Both the position numbers and the translations under genes were made by a program. This document shows positions 1 to 10,229 of a DNA stretch of 64,000 bases, one piece after another. The stretch comes from Blasia pusilla (lineage: Eukaryota > Marchantiophyta > Marchantiopsida > Blasiales), in the NCBI GenBank assembly GCA_050084515.1, contig CM114274.1, forward strand, positions 1,736,001 to 1,800,000. The letters are read 5' to 3'. Numbering within the stretch: position 1 is the stretch's first letter; each line of letters opens with the position of its first letter. The notes under the pieces are model-generated. The model was not told the origin of the DNA and did no database searches. It was given only the letters and a program-made list of their open reading frames with translations.

Positions 1-96
1 GGGTTGAAGAGAGAAAACTTTTTGTGTGATTTTTTTTCACTTTTTTGTTCAGTTATTAAGAAGTCCCGCAATTTTTTTTTTCTCTTCCATATTTTG

Positions 97-123
97 GCAA
101 CCCATCTAAGTCCGACCGGTTGC
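97..123. repeat. Subterminal palindrome, copy A
   Basis: A single degenerate copy of the element's 27-bp palindrome, near the transposase-gene end of copy A. Copy B has the equivalent at 46223-46250. Its place beside the terminus would suit transposase or accessory-protein binding, but that is inference. Confidence 0.65.
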
Positions 124-302
124 AAATTGCACAAAATATACAAAACTGAAAAATCAGTGGAATCATAAGTGTGGAATCAATCACTTTTTCCATCCAAGGT
201 CAGGAACCAATCTACCATTTGCTCTGGGCTGAATAGAGTTTAGGGTTCTAAGTGAAGGTTCTTGAAAAATGAAAGTACAATCTAAAACCTCATTTTGCAT
301 CC

Positions 303-2237
303 TCAAAGTGGTTTGTTTAAAATACTTCGCACTTCTTTGAGGGACAAAATTGGTTGGTGGATTCCTACTCCTACCTCCGACTCTCTTAAAACTACCAGCA
401 ACACATAGTACATGTGCTTACAAGGGAAATACCTTTTGCCACTTGTCTCTCTTTGACAAAGTCATCACATGAACATGTGGAAAACAACAGAGATGTGCAC
501 CACATACACCCTGTGACACTTGAATTTACAGTGTTGTTCATGACCCAATACATCCTTCCTATTCCATTGCCACTCAAGACATCTTTCGTGGCGATGATCT
601 CCATTTTTGCCTCCCGAGCTGATGCAATTCGCTTTGCGCTCTCCACCGTTGGCCTACACATTCTGTTTCTCTTCACCCCATTTCTAGACTCAATCAGAAA
701 TATTGGATTGAGATCATCCACCTTCTCCGGTACATGTTGACATCAATCTTGGGTTGAATACGAAATGCGAAGGTCTTTGTTATCCGAACATGCTCCAAAC
801 TTCCCCCGTCTACGAGTCTGAAACCGACACTTGTAAGATTGTCCACTTTGTCCTGAGCCTTGGATCCCTCGCCTCCTTGGCCTCTCAACTGCCATCTCTG
901 AATGAATGGAAATCTAGAGTTGGCCTTGATTCTGGCGATGGCATCCATTTCGGCCATCTTTCCATCTAGAACTCGTATTTGACGCAGCAAATTCCGGAAG
1001 CATTCAGGATCAGCGAGAAATGCGAGATTTTCCCAAAGTTGTTTCTCCTCAACCGCCGTGATCTCGCCTTGTCCAGGGATTCCAAGCAATTGTTCACAAA
1101 TTTGTGATGTCGTTGTGAGCTTGATCACTCCGGGCTTTGAACCTGGAGAGTTTCTGTAGACCTCGGCAACTTTCTTTGCCACATCCTCGTTGATGTGTCT
1201 TTGAATTGCATCGGTCACAGCATGAGTGTGGGAGCCAACGTGAACTGCCAGCGTTGTGTAGTCTGACGTGGAGCCCAAGTCGTGGCCAAGAAAAATATGT
1301 GTGCAGGACACGCTCCAACGCAGAAGGGCGATGCCTGACAATGAGGACATTGATGGCCTCCCGGCGGTATGGTGGCACCGACCTTGTATGGAGTTTCTGC
1401 ATTCTTGGGGGGGAATTATGACGTATTGACTCGCCCGTTGCGCTCTTGATACGGGCATGTTGGACTTCTATACTCCAAGGCTCCAACACATTGGCCGCGG
1501 GAGACAATCCAAGGACCATATGGAATTGAAGCACTAGTCCGTTGAAGCCTGCACCATCGATGACAATCAGACTTTCTGTCCATACCCTTCAGGCGTCCTC
1601 CGTCTTTCTTTTGAGCAGGAGCAGCAAGTGGAGGTAACTCAAAAATGCAATTACCATCATACGTGGGCAACAGCTCATCGACAAGAATGTGCTTGAACAT
1701 TTTCAAGGCTATAGACGAAAGCAAACTATTGCCTCATACTCGCAAGAGGAACGAGTAGGCGGACATAGGGCCCGGTTGGTGTCCGACAGATCCACTGAGG
1801 TTGATAACATCCGGAATCTCTTCAGGAAGAACAACATTGATACGAGCGTGTGAAGTTGGAGTCGAAGCCGGATGTACTGGGCTAGGAGTAGCAAACGTAG
1901 AGCTCGGAGCACTAGGAAATTCTCCACCGTCTACTTGGGAAACAGACGAATTCAGGGGCAGGTTGTAAACTCTGTATTGACCATTTGCTAGAGGTAGGAG
2001 ATTCCATACTTAACGGTCTGCAGTCACTGGCTGGATTGTCTCACCTATTATTTCCTCCGTACCGTCCACCCCAATATCTTTGCATACAAAGATGGTTCCA
2101 ATTTGGAGAAGAAATCGAACAGAGAGAAATTTTTCATCCACTGCTATGAAAGACTCATGAGCTTGCGGTCGAATGATTTATGATTGAGGAAGGGCCGCCA
2201 GATGACTGCCATAAGTGAGCTTCACATAATTATCCAT
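303..2237 (-). pseudogene. SWIM zinc-finger MULE-like transposase, copy A (deleted core)
   Basis: Reads leftward from an ATG at 2237 (M-D-N-Y-V-K) to a stop at 303-305, matching the transposase gene of copy B. The N-terminal part contains a Cys/His-rich stretch at about 1500-1230 ending in H-x-H, of the WRKY-GCM1 kind found in MULE transposases (inferred family). The C-terminal end has C-S-C-D-D-F-V, the start of a SWIM finger (C-x-C...C-x-H), but the downstream half is frameshifted. Around 865 the sequence jumps from the equivalent of 44330 to that of about 45490 in copy B, deleting the presumed catalytic region. There are further frameshifts and stops. It was probably transcribed from the palindrome-rich region at 2250-3190, divergently from the accessory gene. 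Confidence 0.7.
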
Positions 2238-2253
2238 TCCCCGAAATTTCGTA

Positions 2254-2310
2254 TGGGAGGAGAGTGAGAATGAGAAAGAGAATCAGAATGAGAATGAGAA
2301 TTTTTAATTT
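2254..2310. repeat. GAGAATGA-type simple repeat in the divergent promoter
   Basis: An imperfect purine-rich run built on AGAATG and GAGAATGA units lies just upstream of the transposase start. Copy B has the complement at about 42872-42930. It is low-complexity sequence of unknown role. Confidence 0.6.
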
Positions 2311-2540
2311 ATAGTGAATAGGAAAAAACAGATACTCATGACAGATTTCTACTGACAAGATGAAGTTCGGTAGGTGACATTGTTTGACACAATCGATCCA
2401 ATTCTGTTGCAACAGATTCAGTTCTGTTGCAATGTGTTACCGGATTTGGGAAGTAGAAACGTGGATTGCGAAGCACACTTCATTTTGTTGAAACCGGTCC
2501 GAGTCCTGGTATCTCAACAATTAACCCAAGCTAAGCGAAG

Positions 2541-3108
2541 CCTGCAACCCGTCGGCTTCGGATGGGTTGCACGCTTCTGCCTTACCTTCAAACGCAAACA
2601 TGGTCGGGCAGGAAACCCATCGCTCTGTGACGAGTTGCTCGAATACCGCTCCTTCTTGCCCAAAGATGCCGCAGGCGTGCAAACCGTCTGTTCCCGACGA
2701 GTTCCGCGGGTGCCGTACCTATTTGCCCAAAGACGACAAGGCGTGCAACCCATCGCCCTCCAACGGGTTGCGCAAGGGCCTCGCCTTGTTTCGCTTACAT
2801 GAAGAAAGCGTGCAACCTGTCGGACTCCGACGAGTTGCGCGGGAAGCCCGCATTGTTAACCCTTGACGAGGGAAGCGTGCAACCCAACGGTCTCGGACGG
2901 ATTGCGCGGGTACGTCTCGTTCTTGTCCGAAGACGCCCGAGGCGCGAGCAACCTCTCGGTCTCCGACGGGTTGCGCGGGTACCTCACGTTCTTGTCCGAA
3001 GACGGCGGAGGCGCTTAGCCTGTCGGTCTCCGACGGGTTGCGCGCGCACCTCACGTTATCTTCCCAGGACGGCGGAGGCGCGCAACCCGTCGGACTCCGA
3101 CAGGTTGC
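2541..3108. repeat. Palindrome array in the divergent promoter, copy A
   Basis: Nine copies of a ~27-bp palindrome occur about every 66-70 bp. The arms are variants of GCAACCCGTCGG and CCGACGGGTTGC around a short variable centre. Copies begin near 2543, 2610, 2680, 2741, 2811, 2878, 2947, 3016 and 3082. Spacers here share a G+C-rich motif containing TTGTCCGAAGACG. The array lies between the two divergent genes, ending 90 bp before the TATA box at 3198, where operator-like sites would act on both promoters. Most variants are explained by transitions at CpG (CCCG to CCCA or CCTG). Confidence 0.9.
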
Positions 3109-3197
3109 CAATTTTCACGTCCGAACTTCCGTAACGGCCGGCACGTCGCCGTGGAAAGGACGACGGGACCCAACGGTCAACCCAACGGCTAGAAAAG

Positions 3198-3205
3198 TAT
3201 AAATA
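3198..3205 (+). promoter_or_regulatory. TATA box of the ParB-methyltransferase gene, copy A
   Basis: TATAAATA lies 291 bp upstream of the chosen ATG at 3489. Copy B keeps the same octamer at the equivalent place (41879-41886, minus strand), in otherwise diverged surroundings, which supports it as the core promoter. Confidence 0.75.
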
Positions 3206-4696
3206 GGGCAGAAATTGCTCATTTCTGGTTTCTCATTTCGCGATCTCGATTCCTCTCTCTCCCACACAGCAGTTGATCAGATACCAAGGGGCGTTTCACA
3301 CGGCGAGTCATTGCGAGTCGATACGAGGGAACGAGAGCGAGACGGTTGGACCGAACGAGAGCGAGACGGTTCGAACGAACGATCGCGAGACGATTCGAGC
3401 TACCCATCAAGGCGACTCATCTGGACATCAGAGAGGCGACTGATCAAGCGATTCATCGTGGACATAGGTGGAGGCATTTCCGGGAAAAATGACGAGGAAA
3501 AAATCTCAAGAAAACAAGTCTGGGAGCTTCACTCTGAAGTCCGTTAGGACTCTTGCGTCAGCATCTCCAGCGCCTCGTTCGGCAAATGAAATTAGGCTGC
3601 ATGAAATCGAGGAGCGGGAAAGGGAAGCAGAGATGCACAACCAGGAGCTTCTTGCGAGATGTGTTCAAGAGACACTCGATAGACAGAATGCAGAGGCTGA
3701 GACGTTGCAGGCCTTGAAGAAAAGGATTGCCGACGAAAAGAGAGAAAAGAAGCGTCTGGAAGCGTCGGTGAGGAGAGCGGAATTGGCTAAAGCGAGGAGG
3801 GAAAAAGCGATAGCCATTGACGACAGCCCTGCCCGTCCAACCGAAAGTGTTGAGATGCGGGAAATCTCCACGATGAAGTCTGGGGACACAATCAACATAG
3901 CAGAAACGCCAGAACTTCAAATCACGGACGATGAGGTCATGAGGACCGCCTGCGTGAAGATGGTGGACGTTGCGGAAGAAGCTGGAGAGCGGTCATCCTC
4001 GTCTCCAAGCCCGTCGGAAGACATCGACCTCTATCGGATCGACGAGTTCCGAGTTGATTTTCCAGCTGCTGTCTCAGACAAGTTGGCTGGTCAAGAAATC
4101 AACCCAATTTTCGAGCGAGTAAGAGAGGATCAAGGTTTTTTGAATTATGTGAATTGCAATTCATTGGGAATTCAGTGTAGCTTATTGATCTTGTCCCGGT
4201 TCTGACAGGTGGTAAAGCAGATGGCCCTGATGGAGGGCCACAACGCCCTGAGGATTCCACTATGCCGATTGCGGACAACGGGATACGTCCGCGAAATTCA
4301 GTCCGACGAGGACATCGCGAAGCTCAAACAATCGGCGGCGACAGCATCCTACGTCGACAGCTTTCCTCCCTTCTATGTTCAGCCTTACGACGAGCATGGA
4401 ACCCAAGCCCTGGTTACAGAGGAGGACTTGGATAAGCTCGACACATTCTCGAGGATGAGAGACCAGGATTTTAGAAGGCAATTAGAGGGCACAGAATTCA
4501 GCTGGATGAGGAATCTGTATTTCTTCATCACGAATGGAAATCACAGGTTGATGGCGTGGACCAAGTTTGCAGAGGAGCGGCCCAACTCCTTGGAGGCACA
4601 TTTTTGCGTGAAGGAAGTGGTCCTTCATCCATTCCCTCATCACATGGCGACGGTGGAGATGGCAATGCATGCCATGAAGAAGTAAGTATGTTCTTG

Positions 4697-5302
4697 CTGC
4701 AAACCGTCGGACTCCGACAAGTTGTTTGGGTCGGCACTGTTATTGGGATGCTTTTGGCCAAACACAACTCGTCAGACTCCGACAAGTTGCTCGATTGATG
4801 AATGGGTTAGGCTATTTTTTCCCGAAAGCAACTCGTCGGACTCCGACGAGTTGATCGACTGACCACAAGTTTAGTAAGTTTTTGGCCCAAAGCAACCCGT
4901 CGGAGTCCGACGGGTTGCTCGACTTGCCGCCTTTTCACGATGTTTTTTGAAGAAAGCAACTCAACGGACTCTGACCGGTTGTTCGACTGACCAAAGGTTT
5001 AGTATGTTTTTGGCCCAAAGCAACCCGTCCGAGTCCGACGGGTTGTCTTCGGAAGTTGGTTTAGCAAATTTTGCATCAAATTCCAAGTTTCCATTCAATT
5101 GCGCAACCTGTCGGACTCCGACGGGTTGCTATGTTCACGTTTGATACGGAATATCAGACAACCCGTCAGAGTCTGACGGGTTGAAACCAGGCATTCACAA
5201 ATGTGAAAGCAATCCGTCGGACTCCGACGGGTTGCATCATTTAGCTCATTGCTAGAATCCGACCTTGAGCTGTGAAGACCCGTCGGACTCTGACAGGTTG
5301 TA
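4697..5302. repeat. Palindrome array inside intron 2, copy A
   Basis: Ten copies of the element palindrome fill the 672-bp intron 4682-5353. A perfect one is at 4892-4918 (13-bp arms around one G). Others lie near 4699, 4767, 4825, 4955, 5020, 5103, 5160, 5210 and 5277. The spacing is about 50-80 bp. The spacers carry TTGGCCCAAAG-like sequence and differ from those in the promoter array, so the two arrays did not arise by copying one satellite unit. Confidence 0.9.
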
Positions 5303-7467
5303 GGAACCCATGTAACTTACAAATTTTCTGACGGGTTGAGTTTGGATGTGCAGGATTGTATTGGAGGGGAATGTCACCCACCACTGGATCCAAGACTGTG
5401 ATCGTGTGAAGAAGGTGCTTACGACGCACCTGGCAGAGTACAAGGGGTTCTTGGGCGACGCCCTGGTAAATCAGATGCTTGCAAAGGGTGCACTGCTAAA
5501 GAAGAAAACTTGGGCAAATAAGTTTATTTCCCAAGATGTAGCCGTAACCATCCTTTGCTGGTCAAAGATACAGGCCGCGAAGAAGAGCGTTGTAGTGGAG
5601 CTGGAGCGGAGGGAGAAAGTATCTCGGTCTGAGCGCGCAAAATTCATCCAAGCTGCAGTATCTACAGCCACGAAATACACGGCGAGGAAGATGCAGCGAT
5701 GCATCTGCATTCTCAACCCCGAACTTGGTCCGGAGTTTTAAAAGGAGCAAAAGGCGATTATCAAGCGCCAGCGGAAAAGGGATGAAGATCCGCAAGGTCG
5801 GATTGGGGAGAAAGTGTCCCTGGATCGCATGCATCGGTTTGCGTTGTCCGGCATAAGCAAGTTTAGGAGGATCCGAGTGATGAAAATCAGTCTCGAGGGC
5901 ATAGAGGCCCAAAAGAGGGCGGCACAACATCCTCTGGGTGTGTCCGATCCAGTGATCTCCCACTGGCTATGCGAATGGTCATTCTGGGACGCGTTGCGGG
6001 TTATCAGGAAGTCCGTCTTGGACGGTCTGCAAGCAGAGCTCAAAAGATTAGAGCCCATTCCGGATGAAGCAAACCTGGAAAGTTCTATAGATTTCGAGGT
6101 TTGGCTCGACGACATCCGGGACAAGCCAATAAAAAACCCAGGATTCAAAACAATGTTCAAGGTTTGCGTCCTCCCTCAGGCAGAGCTTGACGAAGAAATC
6201 GAGGGGAACAAACGGGATCAAGCAAAGAAGAAGCGAGATCTATAGGAGCAGAAGGTCGATTCAGTTAGAGTAAAAGCTGCCCAACGGATGGTCTTCAGGT
6301 ACCTCGTCTAGTCTAAGAATGCAGTGTACTAGGGAAAATTACGGCGACCTTGAAATTGTGGGCTTTGCCGCCTAATGGAGAGACATTCTCCATGTGCGAC
6401 ATGGAGATGGGGCAGCATATGTCCGATTGGGAGGTGGAGAATTGCCCCATTTGGCTTGACTTCAACGACCCGAAGACATAATCGATAAGGATTTACGAGT
6501 GCTTCATGATGCGGTGGCCTCGGGACAAGACGACATCCCCAATTTTGTGCGACCTAAAGACTTCTTCGGAGGAGATGTGGAAGAGCAAGCCAGGAGAGCA
6601 GTGAGTTGGCTTCCAAGTCCGTCCATGACCAAAAAAATCCACAATGGTCTCAAAGGCAAGGCGAGGGGAGGGAAAAATTCGAGGCCGAGTCTTCCCAAAG
6701 AGAGGCTGAAGATTCAAGGCCGAGGCGGAATCGTCAGGCGGCGGGGAGAGGGGTCGACCAGGTCCTCCGTGAAAAAAAACCCCACTGAGTCCGAGGTCAT
6801 AGAGACCCCAACAAGCCGTCGGGCAGACTCGGGGAGAACCGGAAGCGAGCGCGGGGTTGTCCCAAGGAGAATCTGATCCATCATCCTTGGGGAGACACAC
6901 ACAAACAACAACCCGGACAAGCGTCCTCCTTCACTTCACTCCTTGACAGGATGAGATGAAAAGCTTCAGTTCTCAAGCGTCGACACCAGCCATTGATAAA
7001 TTGACAACGCGGGACGGAAGCTCCAACGAAAGCAGCATGCTTCCCGGGCGGTGAATGGAGTGGTCGAAGAGGTTGCGGTGGATCTCTTGATTGCTGATCG
7101 CCCTCGAGGTTTTTGATCAGAGGGCGAGAATCCGTCGGACGGGTACCTGAGTGGAATGTGCCGCTCTCTTATGACCAAATTGCGCTATTTTTCTCCTTTG
7201 CAGACGCCTATCTGAGTGACATGGGCTACTTCTTAGTGTTGACTAGAGGGAGCGAGGACGAGCTCTTCAACCTCCAGTGCGTCAAGAGGTCGCTAAAGTG
7301 GAGGACGGCGCAATCGTGGATCCAAAAAAATGAGTACCCACTCCGATCCGCAACGAGTCAGATTCCGATAAGGCTCAATTCCTATAGTATAATCTCAAAT
7401 ATATTCTCAAATTTGGGTAAGGCTCAATGCGTGTTGTTTTAAGATAGTATATCTCCGTTGTTTTTGT

Positions 7468-7872
7468 CCATGAGCAACCCGTCGGAAGGAAAGCAGTTCT
7501 TTGGCTTAGAGCAGCCCATGCTTGGCTAAGAGCAACCCGTCGGTTTCCGACGGATTTCATCTTGCCCAGAAACACAGGGAAAATCCTGGTGTACCTTCAA
7601 TCCGTCGGAAGGCGACGGGTTGCAGTTGCTTCTGGTTTTTCCCTGTCTTTGCGAAAGCTGCAACCCGTCGAAAAGCAACGGGTTGCTCTTAGCTGAGCAT
7701 AGGTCGCTCCGTCGAAAAGCAACGGGTTGCTCTTAGCGAGCAAGGTGCTCTAGGTCAAAGAACGTCGCAACGGGTTGCTCTTAGCTGAGCATAGGCTGCT
7801 CTAGGCCAGCAACCCATCGCCTTTCGACAGGTTGGTCAGGGACAAAACAACCCGTCGGAATCCAAAAGGTTG
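7468..7872. repeat. Palindrome array inside intron 3, copy A
   Basis: About seven copies or half copies lie in the last intron (7368-7982). Here the centre differs (GGAAGGC, CGAAAAGC, CGCTTTCG) while the outer arms GCAACCCGTCG and CGACGGGTTGC persist. The spacers contain TTAGCTGAGCATAGG-like repeats seen nowhere else. Several arms are decayed. Confidence 0.85.
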
Positions 7873-8582
7873 ATCCAAAGTTAGTTATTGAAAAAGTTCT
7901 CAAGGGTCAAGCCGACTTCTTTGGTGACGTGTTGCACATTATGCCAAGTTGCTGACATTGTTTCCAACGTGCTTCTTTACAGATGGACCACTCCTACGTT
8001 TACTGCTTTGTTCGGCTCAAGCACAATTTCCAGGTGTTCAAGATCCAGGATCCTGTGGATCCACGCTCAGATGGGTACAGCTTAGATACTTTGTACAATT
8101 CCCCCCCGCGGGAATTTACATGCAAGACGGTACCCCACTTCTTGGAGGAAGGGAAAAGTCTCCAGCCCTGATGCAAACGCTCATCGAGCTCTGCTCAAGG
8201 CCGGGTGCTTTGGTGTTAGACTTAGTGGGACTTTCAGGGGCAAGTATCAAAGGCGCTTGGCAGAGTGGCAGGAACATTCTCTACCTCGAGGGAAGGCAGG
8301 AACTGTTTGACCTTTGCAAGGAGGAAAAGCCAAAATACGAAAGGCTTGTTGGGGCGTACAACTCTCCACCGAAGCAAAGAGCTCCGGTTCCAGACCCACC
8401 ATTGGTAGTGACTCCATCGTCACTTCCAACGATTCCGAAAATTGGGAGGGCAAGGTCGAAAGTAATTTTGCAAGAGCTCTCTGACGATGACGAGTGAGTT
8501 CAAAGAACTCAAGGACCCAGCTTGCCTGCAGCGTTTGGAGTAGGGAGTTATTTGATGATGAGGCAAAATATTTCATAGAATA

Positions 8583-8975
8583 GATCAAATGTACAGTTCC
8601 AAGCTTTTTTCGGATGATATAAAGGAGATAATTTTCTCGAACGATGGTGGTGCTTGTAAAAGTTTGCTGAACATTTTTTATGTCTTTTCGAATGTGATCG
8701 TCTATGTACTCCGCGGACTTCTATTTTGCAACCCGTCGGATTTCTCCTGCTTGCAACTTTTCACTTTTTGACACCAGCACCTTTTTACCACTTCCAGGCA
8801 ACCTGCCGGATTCCGACAGGTTGCTTGATCGGACTCTTTCCGTGTTGGTCCAAATTAAGAGGCAGTCTGGCGGGCTTCTTCCCTTGGCACCTTCCCCTCA
8901 ACTCGTAAAGGCAGACGTAGGCTTCTTTTCTTCTCTCAAACGTGTTGGATTCCTACTTCCTTTCCGATTGCCATA
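8583..8975. repeat. 3' direct-repeat module, first unit, copy A
   Basis: Begins with GATCAAATGTACAG just after the methyltransferase-like exon and resembles 9256-9658. Both units contain AAAAGTTTGCTG, then palindrome copies (8733-8762 and 8801-8826 here), then a GATCGGACTCTTTCC segment. Similarity extends back into the coding ends: both preceding reading frames finish with a DD-x-A-like acidic tail. The duplication is present in copies B and C, so it predates their spread. Confidence 0.75.
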
Positions 8976-8989
8976 ATGGTATTACCAGG

Positions 8990-9255
8990 ACGGAGCACAT
9001 ATTGATCTTTGGATGGGTGTCACATTGCAGAGCGTACAAGGTATACTCGAGGAAGGCGGTGGGACTCAAATCAGGTTACATGGGACCGTTATGGCGCACC
9101 TAGGGGGGCAAGGCTCTCGGGTCGCCAACATTTTCGATCCTCGTCTACAATCGGCCAGAGGAGCCACTTGTATCCCAGGACATTCCTTTTGTACTGTCAC
9201 CGAGGAGAGTTAGGAGTAAATTTGTAGATGACAAGGCTGAGGAAATCATAGACTA
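8990..9255 (+). pseudogene. Small 3' ORF of the transposon, copy A
   Basis: An unrecognised frame between the two 3' repeat units. It can be followed as G-G-G-T-Q-I-R-L-H-G-T, then after a frameshift P-E-E-P-L-V-S-Q-D-I-P-F-V, ending R-S-K-F-V-D-D-K-A-E-E-I-I-D at about 9255. Copy B has an open 76-codon version (36170-35940) and C a damaged one. Its acidic C-terminus resembles the frame after the methyltransferase exon, so it may be a duplicated terminal exon of the accessory gene. No function assigned. Confidence 0.45.
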
Positions 9256-9658
9256 GGTCAAATGTACATTTCCGAGGTTCCTTCGAAGGTAATAAAGGAC
9301 GAGATTTTTTCAACCCATAATGGTGTTTATAAAAGTTTGCTGGAATATTTTTTTGGACTTGTGGATTGTGTTCTTTTAGCTACTCAGAATTACAATTTTG
9401 CAACTCGTACGATTCCGACGGATTGCAACTTTTTGCTTTTTGCCCAGTGCAACTTTTTAACCATTTCAGGCAAGTCGCCGGATTCGACAGTTGATCGCTT
9501 GAGTGATCGGACTCTTTCCCTATGAGACCAACTTCTGACGGATTGTGGCGGGCTTCTTAACTTTTGGCTCGTTCCCCTACATTCGTCAAACCAGTTGTAG
9601 GCTTCTTTTCTTGTCTAAGATTTGCAGGATTCCTACTACCTGTCGGATTGCCATTTTG
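9256..9658. repeat. 3' direct-repeat module, second unit, copy A
   Basis: The second unit of the duplicated 3' module, offset about 673 bp from the first. It includes the AAAAGTTTGCTGGAA block and decayed palindromes near 9401-9427 and 9466-9494. Confidence 0.75.
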
Positions 9659-10229
9659 GATTCCCAACCTGTTAGATTGTCGTGGGTGCAGGGTGGAAGA
9701 AAATCACTTCTAAAAATCTTTCCTTTCTTATGGTGAGCTTTCTTACGGGTTGGGAGGGGTGCAGCTTCTCGGTTTCTCAGCTTTAGAATCTGAATAAAGG
9801 GACATCAGTTCCTCTTTACTCCAGACAGCTAACAATCTTTTGGTTCAATTATCCTCTCATGTGTTCACATTTCACAAAGTTGGTCTTGAGCAGACACCAT
9901 TCATATCCAAGTGAAAGTTGGTTATGAGGCAATTCAAGGGAGGCCATGATGCAGGCAACAATCCCAACAAAAAGAGAGGTTGGCATCCGGGTGGTCCTCC
10001 AACAAAAATACCCATGGGCACTGCTTTTAGTAGACCGAGACAGGTAATGTTAAGAAACTTAGGCTCACATGGAGAGTGATGGAAAAATGTTTTAGTGGTC
10101 TTATGATGTCTACTTTTTTTTCGCCCCTTGGAAAAAGGAGGTTTCTTTAGGCCCGAATGTGGACCACTACCTACTCCCTTCTAAAGATTTCATGAATTTG
10201 AAAGCAAACAAAAATTTCAAATATGTCAA

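Larger units (their letters stand above)
3489..8497 (+). pseudogene. ParB-like / DNA methyltransferase-like fusion gene, copy A
   Basis: Four exons by comparison with copy B: 3489-4118, 4209-4681, 5354-7367 and 7983-8497. Exon 1 (210 codons) is a charged coiled coil rich in E/R/K. Exon 2 reads like a ParB N-terminal/sulfiredoxin fold: I-P-L-C-R-L-R start, then the signature NGNHRLMAW at 4533-4559. Exon 3 is mostly helical, then enters a methyltransferase-like core with VDLLIADRPRG at ~7079-7111, where a DPPY-type motif IV is expected. Exon 4 carries a G-loop-like LDLVGLSGAS and a following strand ending in E-G-R-Q. The order motif IV then motif I is that of beta-class enzymes. Breaks: stops at about 5739 and 6243, several in 6300-6480, a 1-nt insertion near 8105, and the exon 3 donor changed from GT to AT at 7368. 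Start chosen at 3489 because B conserves context there; an in-frame ATG at 3468 is less conserved. Confidence 0.75.

Noticed and set aside
2541-3108. Regular repeats with spacers resembling a CRISPR array
   Set aside because: The repeat is a degenerate palindrome, the spacers are related to each other within an array, the host is eukaryotic with introns, and no cas genes occur.
8012-8171. Alternative frame of exon 4 in copy A as the true product
   Set aside because: Copies B and C show the other frame after the C-run; A has a 1-nt insertion near 8105.
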